From Devosia sp. (lineage in GTDB: Bacteria > Pseudomonadota > Alphaproteobacteria > Rhizobiales > Devosiaceae): a stretch of 16,406 nucleotides of DNA. Positions within the stretch are counted from its first letter, which is position 1, and each line of letters starts with the position of its first letter. Of the stretch, positions 11,979-16,406 are shown one piece after another. The DNA lies in assembly GCA_011322005.1 (NCBI GenBank), contig DROE01000045.1, positions 1 through 16,406 on the forward strand, given 5' to 3'. The notes beneath the pieces are model-generated. The model made no database searches, was not told the origin of the DNA, and saw only the letters and a list, made by a program, of their open reading frames with translations. The position numbers and the translations under genes were made by a program.

Positions 11979-12809
11979 ATGCGTTATGTTTACGGAACAG
12001 ATTTCAGCGAAACCATCCAGGCAAATGCCTATGACAGTTTCACCATCTATGGCTATGGCGGTGACGATACGCTCATCGGCTACAATTTTGATGATTTCAT
12101 CTCCGGCGGCACCGGGGACGATGTGCTGTACGGACTTGGCGGCAATGACGGGCTGAGCGGGAACGACGGAAATGACTGGCTTTATGGCGGTTGGGGTGCC
12201 GATCTGCTCGACGGCGGCAATGGCAACGACCTGCTGTTCGGAGAATCGGATGATGACGAGCTTTATGGCGGGCTGGGCAATGATATGCTCTCCGGCGGTT
12301 CGGGCGACGACGACCTTTTTGGCCAGGGCGGAAAAGACAATCTCAAGGGCGGCTCGGGAAATGATTCTCTGGTGGGCGGTGCTGGCAAAGATATTCTCAA
12401 GGGCGGTTCGGGAAATGATGACATGTACGGTGGCACCGGAAAAGATACACTCAAGGGTGGCGGTGCGACCGACTGGCTGTTCGGCCAGAGCGGCAATGAC
12501 AAGCTCAAGGGCGGAGGTGGCGCCGACCTTATCGATGGTGGTTCGGGCAATGACAAGCTTTGGGGCGGGGGTGGTGCCGACCTGTTTGATTTTGCCAATG
12601 GCAGCGGCTGGGATGTCATTCAGGATTTCTCGCTCTCAGGCGGTGATCGCATCCGGCTCGACTTCGGCGGCCTGAATAATTTTTCCCAGTTGCAGGGTCT
12701 GATGAGCCAGAACGGCTCGGATACTGTCATCAATCTGGGCCTTGATCAGCTGCTTTTGAGCAATGTGAACATGAATTCGCTGAATGCAGGGGATTTTGAG
12801 TTTGTGTGA
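11979..12809 (+). CDS. small RTX-type calcium-binding protein, probable type I secretion substrate
   Basis: The 276-residue protein is almost entirely RTX repeats: a short N-terminus (MRYVYGTDFSETIQANAYDS), about 19-20 glycine/aspartate nonapeptides (about 26-204, pattern GGxGxDxLx), then a serralysin-type C-terminal block (DLFDFANGSGWDVIQDFSLSGGDRIRLD) and a tail ending LNAGDFEFV. The tail resembles a type I secretion signal. There is no N-terminal signal peptide and no recognisable enzyme, adhesin or toxin domain, and no ABC exporter, membrane fusion protein or TolC homologue in the window. Several repeats carry Lys (GKDNLKGG, GKDTLKGG) where canonical repeats have Asn or Asp. The ribosome binding site GGGAGA is 8 bp before the ATG. 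Calcium binding follows from the repeats; the role (matrix, surface layer or accessory) is unknown. Confidence 0.85.
   Translation: MRYVYGTDFSETIQANAYDSFTIYGYGGDDTLIGYNFDDFISGGTGDDVLYGLGGNDGLSGNDGNDWLYGGWGADLLDGGNGNDLLFGESDDDELYGGLGNDMLSGGSGDDDLFGQGGKDNLKGGSGNDSLVGGAGKDILKGGSGNDDMYGGTGKDTLKGGGATDWLFGQSGNDKLKGGGGADLIDGGSGNDKLWGGGGADLFDFANGSGWDVIQDFSLSGGDRIRLDFGGLNNFSQLQGLMSQNGSDTVINLGLDQLLLSNVNMNSLNAGDFEFV
12054..12590 (+). repeat. tandem RTX nonapeptide-coding repeats
   Basis: Degenerate 27-bp units coding for GGxGxDxLx repeats, with the 54-bp double unit most alike: GGGCGGCTCGGGAAATGAT near 12350 recurs as GGGCGGTTCGGGAAATGAT near 12400. Drift between units is mostly silent, which suggests old internal duplication under protein-level selection. 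Confidence 0.8.
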
Positions 12810-13122
12810 GGCTGTCGTCTTGTGCAAAACGAAACGGTGCTGTGAGACCAGACTCGGTTCAAAGCATGCCTTCTTTGCTCTTTCGCACGCTGGGCAGTAT
12901 TTCCTGCAATGAGTTTGTCGGTCGCGGTCTTCTTGCGTTAACAGTCCGTTTATCATCAGGTATCAAAAGGGCCGAGGGGGGCGGGGTTTGCGCCAAATTG
13001 CAGACAAAATTGCCGCTAATGTCGCGTTTAGTTCAAAAGCCATACAGTCTTTGCAGCTTGGTAACCATGCTGTGGAATAGTGGCGACACAGCTCTGATTG
13101 CTCAAAATAGGAATGATTGGCG
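12810..13122. other. 313-bp intergenic region between the RTX and first IalB-like genes
   Basis: No supported gene. A 108-codon frame from GTG at 12806 spans the gap but resembles no family and overlaps both neighbours. The only features seen are a weak CAAAG/CTTTG stem near 12860-12880 with a few T residues after it, a CtrA-like TTAA-N7-TTTA at 12938-12952, and the ribosome binding site AGGAA (13109-13113) of the next gene. Confidence 0.45.
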
Positions 13123-13650
13123 ATGCGCTTGATGACTCGTGGAAATTTTACCCGGATTCTGGCCTGTGCACTGTTGCTGAGCCCGACAGGTCTGAGCTCT
13201 GTTGTTGCGCAGGAGGTGGAAAAACTGGGCACGTTTCAATTCTGGACGGCATGGAAAGGCTCGGATGCCAACGGGCTGTTGTGCTATGTTTCAAGCCAGC
13301 CCCAGCAGGCGCTGCCGACCAATGTGAACCGCGATCCCATACACTTTTTGGTGATTGACCGCAAAGGGCTGGGCACGAGCAACGAGGTCCAAACATTGGT
13401 CGGCTATCCCCTGGAAACGGATTCAACTCCGGAAGTGAGTATTGATGGGCGCAGTTATGACATGGTTGTGGAGGGGTCTGCTGCCTGGCTTGCCAGTGCC
13501 AGTGAAGAGGGTGCTTTTGTCGCCGCGATGAAAGCGGGCTCGGAAATGATCGTCAAAGCCCGTTCGCAGCGTGGCACCGATACCACCGATACCTACTCCC
13601 TGCTCGGTGTCACGGCAGCTCTCAATAAAATCAATTCGGACTGTAACTGA
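13123..13650 (+). CDS. invasion-associated locus B (IalB)-like periplasmic protein 1
   Basis: Secreted protein of the IalB-like family, common in alphaproteobacteria; the name comes from Bartonella, and a role in invasion is not implied here. With the ATG at 13123 it is 175 residues: a signal peptide (MRLMTRGNFTRILACALLLSP, cleavage likely near VVAQ-EVEK), then LGTFQFWTAWKGSDANGLLCYVSSQP. Cys54 and the near-terminal Cys174 are likely disulfide partners. The central VGYPLETDSTPEVSIDGRSYDM and AAWLASASEEGAFVAAM segments match the second copy. The ribosome binding site AGGAA (13109-13113) is 9 bp from the ATG; a TTG six bases upstream is a less likely start. The second paralogue follows 55 bp downstream. 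Confidence 0.82.
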   Translation: MRLMTRGNFTRILACALLLSPTGLSSVVAQEVEKLGTFQFWTAWKGSDANGLLCYVSSQPQQALPTNVNRDPIHFLVIDRKGLGTSNEVQTLVGYPLETDSTPEVSIDGRSYDMVVEGSAAWLASASEEGAFVAAMKAGSEMIVKARSQRGTDTTDTYSLLGVTAALNKINSDCN

Positions 13651-13705
13651 CGCCAAGGTGCGGGATGCCCCCAGTTGTCGGCGGGCGCGATTTGAAAGAG
13701 CAAAC

Positions 13706-14218
13706 ATGATGATGCGACGTTGGGGTATTGTAGTCGCCGCTGGCTTGTTCCTGCTGGGCCTGATGAGTCCGGGATCTGCGCAGTCGGTACGAGTACTGGG
13801 TGACTTTCGTGACTGGTCAGCCTATAGCGCCAACGATGGCAGTGGTGTCATCTGTTTTGCAACCACGCTTCCCAAATCTGTTGAGCCGACCCCCCAAGGA
13901 TATGGCGAAGCCCGCATCTATCTGACCAACCGCACAGCGCAAGGCATAAAAAACGAATTCAACCTGATTGCGGGATATGAGTTTGCCCCGGATAGCGTGG
14001 CCATTGCGAAGGTGGGAGGTAAGGAGTACCGACTTTTCACGCAACGCGATTCCGCGTGGCTTGAGGATGAGGGGGAGACGGAAAGCTTTGCGGCGCATTT
14101 GCGCTCGGGGTCTGCGCTAAGCATTGAAGGCACAAGTTCTCTGGGCGTCAAAATCGTGCAGACATTTTCACTCTCAGGGGCCACGGCGTCTTCCCGGTCC
14201 ATCAACTCTGCCTGCTGA
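13706..14218 (+). CDS. invasion-associated locus B (IalB)-like periplasmic protein 2
   Basis: Paralogue of the preceding gene. The 170 residues start with a signal peptide (MMMRRWGIVVAAGLFLLGLM, cleavage likely after PGSAQ). The mature part begins VRVLGDFRDWSAYSANDGSGVICFATTLPK, aligning with LGTFQFWTAWKGSDANGLLCYVSSQP in copy 1. Cys50 and the last residue, Cys170, again form the likely disulfide, and GGKEYRLFTQRDSAWLEDEGETESFAAHLRSG aligns with the copy 1 segment around AAWLASASEEG. The first of three consecutive ATGs is chosen; GAAAGAG a few bases upstream is the probable ribosome binding site. The frame is open upstream to 13571, but that extension overlaps copy 1 and would bury the signal peptide. 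The copies are clearly diverged, so this is an old duplication. Confidence 0.83.
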   Translation: MMMRRWGIVVAAGLFLLGLMSPGSAQSVRVLGDFRDWSAYSANDGSGVICFATTLPKSVEPTPQGYGEARIYLTNRTAQGIKNEFNLIAGYEFAPDSVAIAKVGGKEYRLFTQRDSAWLEDEGETESFAAHLRSGSALSIEGTSSLGVKIVQTFSLSGATASSRSINSAC

Positions 14219-14262
14219 AGCCGACAATTTCCGCGCCGGTGAACGGAATGCCGCGATCGGGT

Positions 14263-14290
14263 TTGTCCGAGGCAATGTTCATATGCTAAT
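14263..14290 (+). promoter_or_regulatory. weak candidate promoter for rlmN
   Basis: TTGTCC (14263-14268), a 16-bp spacer and GCTAAT (14285-14290), each 4 of 6 to the sigma-70 consensus, in the 120-bp gap before rlmN. A start near 14297 would leave a leader of about 40 nt. Confidence 0.25.
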
Positions 14291-14338
14291 GGACAGCCGG
14301 TTCCCCAAAAATCCTGTTTGTATTGGTTTGACGCTCAA

Positions 14339-15583
14339 ATGACAGTTTCCCTTAACATCGCTCCTGCCGCCCCGGAGCAACCGCAAACCGGGGAGCGTGA
14401 GCCCGTGCTGCATGACGTCGCGGGCATGAACCGGGCTGAGCTGTCGGCCCTTCTTGAGGGGCTGGGGCTGGGCAGTCGCGAAGCGCGCATGCGCGTCAGG
14501 CAACTATGGAACTGGATTTATGTGAACGGGGTCACAGACTTTGAGAAAATGACCAATATTTCCAAAGCCGCCCGTAGTTTATTTTCCGCCCATTTCCGTC
14601 TGAGGCGGCCGGAAACGGTTTCCGAGCAGATTTCAAGTGACGGCACCCGTAAATGGTTGTTTCGATTTGATGATCCCCGCGGGCCTCATCTTCCCGGCGT
14701 TGACGTGGAAACGGTCTACATTCCTGAACCGGGGCGGGGCACGCTTTGCTTGTCCTCACAGGTGGGCTGTACGCTCAACTGCAGTTTTTGCCACACAGGC
14801 ACACAAAATCTGGTGCGTAATCTGACGACCGGGGAAATTTTGGGCCAGATACTGGCGGCGCGGGACAAGCTGGGAGACTTCCCCGGTGGAAACCGGCCAA
14901 CAGATGGCCTGGTGCCCGGTGGAGAAACCAGGGCCATCACCAACATCGTGATGATGGGCATGGGCGAGCCCCTTTATAATTTTGACAATGTAAAAGAGGC
15001 GTTGCTGATCGCCTCGGATGGTGATGGAATTTCGCTGTCCAAACGACGCATAACGCTTTCCACCTCCGGGGTGGTCTCCCATATCGGGCGCACGGGCGAG
15101 GAGATCGGGGTAATGCTGGCCATCTCGCTGCATGCGGTTCGCGATGATTTGCGCAATGAACTGGTTCCCATCAATAAAAAATGGCCGTTGGAAGCTCTGC
15201 TTGAAGCGTGCCGGAATTATCCTGGCCTGAGCAATGCGCGCCGGATCACTTTCGAATATGTGATGCTCAAGGGTGTGAATGACACAGACGCAGATGCGCG
15301 TGAGCTGGTGCGCCTGCTGGCCAAAATCCCCGCTAAAATCAACCTCATTCCATTCAACCCCTGGCCGGGCAGCCCGTTTGAATGCTCGGATTGGGCACGA
15401 ATTGAAACATTTGCCGATATTGTCAACCGGGCTGGTTATGCTTCTCCCGTGCGAACGCCACGTGGCCGGGATATCTTTGCGGCCTGCGGGCAGCTCAAGT
15501 CTGAAAGTGAGCGGCTTTCTAGGAAACAGGTCAGGGAAATTGAGGGTACGAGCGCGCCGCCCCCGACCCCGATGTCGCGGTAA
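14339..15583 (+). CDS. rlmN: dual-specificity 23S rRNA A2503 / tRNA A37 methyltransferase RlmN
   Basis: Radical SAM methyltransferase making C2-methyladenosine at A2503 of 23S rRNA and A37 of some tRNAs. From the ATG at 14339 it is 414 residues. The N-terminal accessory domain includes LGLGSREARMRVRQLWNWIYVNGVTDF. Cys137 in CLSSQVGC corresponds to the conserved substrate-side cysteine; Cys144, Cys148 and Cys151 form the CTLNCSFC cluster motif. SAM-binding blocks MGMGEPLYNFDNV, RITLSTSG and ISLHAV follow, and Cys383 in FAACGQLK is the mCys that carries the methylene group. All catalytic residues are intact. There is no strong ribosome binding site before the chosen ATG, and a TTG seven codons upstream is the only nearby alternative. 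The TPR gene starts 4 bp after the stop. Confidence 0.96.
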   Translation: MTVSLNIAPAAPEQPQTGEREPVLHDVAGMNRAELSALLEGLGLGSREARMRVRQLWNWIYVNGVTDFEKMTNISKAARSLFSAHFRLRRPETVSEQISSDGTRKWLFRFDDPRGPHLPGVDVETVYIPEPGRGTLCLSSQVGCTLNCSFCHTGTQNLVRNLTTGEILGQILAARDKLGDFPGGNRPTDGLVPGGETRAITNIVMMGMGEPLYNFDNVKEALLIASDGDGISLSKRRITLSTSGVVSHIGRTGEEIGVMLAISLHAVRDDLRNELVPINKKWPLEALLEACRNYPGLSNARRITFEYVMLKGVNDTDADARELVRLLAKIPAKINLIPFNPWPGSPFECSDWARIETFADIVNRAGYASPVRTPRGRDIFAACGQLKSESERLSRKQVREIEGTSAPPPTPMSR

Positions 15584-15587
15584 AAGA

Positions 15588-16406
15588 ATGGCACGGCGCA
15601 AAAACAAAAAAACACCCGTAACACCTGACGCCCAGAAACAATTGAGTGTCGCCCAGGCCTTCGGGATTGCCGTTCGCCTGATGCGCAAGGGGCAGTTGCG
15701 CCAGGCGGACGAGGCGTGTGCCAGGGTACTGGGCGCCGATCCCTTGCATCTGGATGCCCTTCACCTGAGGGGAGTCCTTGCCTTTCGCCTGGGAGAGCAC
15801 GCGCGTGCCATCGCCATCATGGAACATGTCATCAAGTTAAATCCGGCCCACGCGCAGGCACACAACGATCTGGGCATGATGTTGCAGGCATCGGGGCGAA
15901 TTGCCCAGGCAGAAACCCATCTGAAAAAAGCGCTGGAGCTTTCCCCGAAAATGGCGACGGCGCATGTTAATCTGGGTAATGTATATCGCTCGTCTGGTCA
16001 GTTGACGGCGGCTGAGAAAAACTACCGCCGCGCCATTCGCCTCAAACCCGATCTGGCCGATGCCTATGGCAATCTTTCCCTTGTGCAATTGCAACTCGGT
16101 CTGGCTAAAGACGCCGAAAAGACTGCGCGCAGGGGCATAAAAGTCAAACCACGCTATGGTCTGATGTATTCCCGCCTGGCCAGTGCGCTTGATCGTCAGG
16201 GCCGGTTCGATGAGGCGATTGACGCGCACGAAAGGGCAATCGAATTACAGCCCGGTCTGGTGAGCATACATCTTGATCTTGCCTATTCGCTGGCCGGAAA
16301 TGGAAAAATCGAGCAAGCGAATGCCCGCTACAGGGAGGCTCTTGAACTCGACCCGGAAAATGTTCGTGCCCTTGACGGGTTGACGCGACTTAACCGATTT
16401 ACCAGC
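15588..16406 (+). CDS. tetratricopeptide repeat protein, 3' partial
   Basis: The frame is open from the ATG at 15588 to the last base (273 codons, no stop). A lysine-rich start (MARRKNKKTPVTPDAQKQ) is followed by seven or so TPR units from about residue 20. Recognisable units include AVRLMRKGQLRQADEACARVL, HNDLGMMLQASGRIAQAE, HVNLGNVYRSSGQLTAAEKN, YSRLASALDRQGRFDEAI and HLDLAYSLAGNGKIEQANAR. There is no signal peptide. The last visible residues (ALDGLTRLNRFTS) resemble the junction between TPR and sulfotransferase domains in many alphaproteobacterial proteins, so the missing part may be a sulfotransferase-like domain; that is inference. It lies 4 bp after rlmN and is probably co-transcribed. 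Confidence 0.85.
   Translation, partial: MARRKNKKTPVTPDAQKQLSVAQAFGIAVRLMRKGQLRQADEACARVLGADPLHLDALHLRGVLAFRLGEHARAIAIMEHVIKLNPAHAQAHNDLGMMLQASGRIAQAETHLKKALELSPKMATAHVNLGNVYRSSGQLTAAEKNYRRAIRLKPDLADAYGNLSLVQLQLGLAKDAEKTARRGIKVKPRYGLMYSRLASALDRQGRFDEAIDAHERAIELQPGLVSIHLDLAYSLAGNGKIEQANARYREALELDPENVRALDGLTRLNRFTS

Noticed and set aside
12054..12590. Possible CRISPR-like tandem array
   Set aside because: The periodicity is 27 bp without spacers and corresponds exactly to RTX nonapeptides in an intact gene.
12263..12619. Pro/Ser-rich minus-strand ORF inside the RTX gene
   Set aside because: Direct antisense of the glycine-rich repeats; low complexity with no independent support.
12806..13132. 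108-codon plus-strand ORF between the RTX and IalB-like genes
   Set aside because: Overlaps both neighbours, has no recognisable motif or ribosome binding site, and the composition looks non-coding.
13571..13705. 45-codon N-terminal extension of the second IalB-like gene
   Set aside because: It overlaps the first copy's 3' end in another frame and would place the signal peptide internally.

Overview
The window (about 57-58% G+C by eye) reads as ordinary alphaproteobacterial chromosome, most likely Hyphomicrobiales/Rhizobiales. The reasons are the gene order mtaB-ftsY-yciB facing ccmGDCBA, acnA divergent from ccmA and followed by DUF1223 and DUF2794 genes, a BI-1/GNAT pair, tandem IalB-type secreted proteins beside rlmN, and a TPR gene. 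I see no phage, transposon, CRISPR, tRNA or rRNA. The taxonomic call is inference from synteny and protein families.

Layout. (1) 2-3053, plus strand: mtaB (5' end outside the window), ftsY and yciB, joined by two 4-bp ATGA overlaps, so an operon. (2) 3060-5903, minus strand: a tightly packed cytochrome c maturation operon transcribed ccmA-ccmB-ccmC-ccmD-ccmG; ccmE, ccmF, ccmH and ccmI are not here. yciB and ccmG converge with 6 bp between stop codons. (3) 5904-8741: a short divergent control region with a 16-bp dyad, then acnA from a GTG start. (4) 8742-10327: a DUF1223 thioredoxin-like exported protein with a CASC motif, a 337-bp non-coding stretch with a promoter-like sequence and strong RNA hairpins, then a DUF2794 protein. 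(5) 10343-11654, minus strand: a BI-1 family membrane protein followed by a GNAT acetyltransferase. (6) 11655-12809: a 324-bp gap rich in inverted repeats, then a small RTX calcium-binding protein. (7) 13123-14218: two tandem paralogous IalB-type secreted proteins. (8) 14339 to the end: rlmN and, 4 bp after it, a TPR protein that runs off the window.

How the genes fit together. The first operon combines tRNA modification (MtaB), membrane targeting (FtsY) and envelope/septation (YciB). The ccm operon moves haem out and keeps apocytochrome c thiols reduced, supporting respiration, and acnA supplies the TCA cycle. The second half is mostly envelope and secretion genes: DUF1223, BI-1, RTX, and two IalB-like proteins.

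The most interesting unexplained signals are non-coding. First is a putative transcript start near 9699 leading directly into a long hairpin (9702-9755), with a second hairpin at 9768-9790 and a 19-codon ORF threaded through both. Second is a hairpin (11687-11730) at the predicted 5' end of the BI-1 mRNA. Third is the dyad between ccmA and acnA. I found no complete, clearly new multi-gene system.
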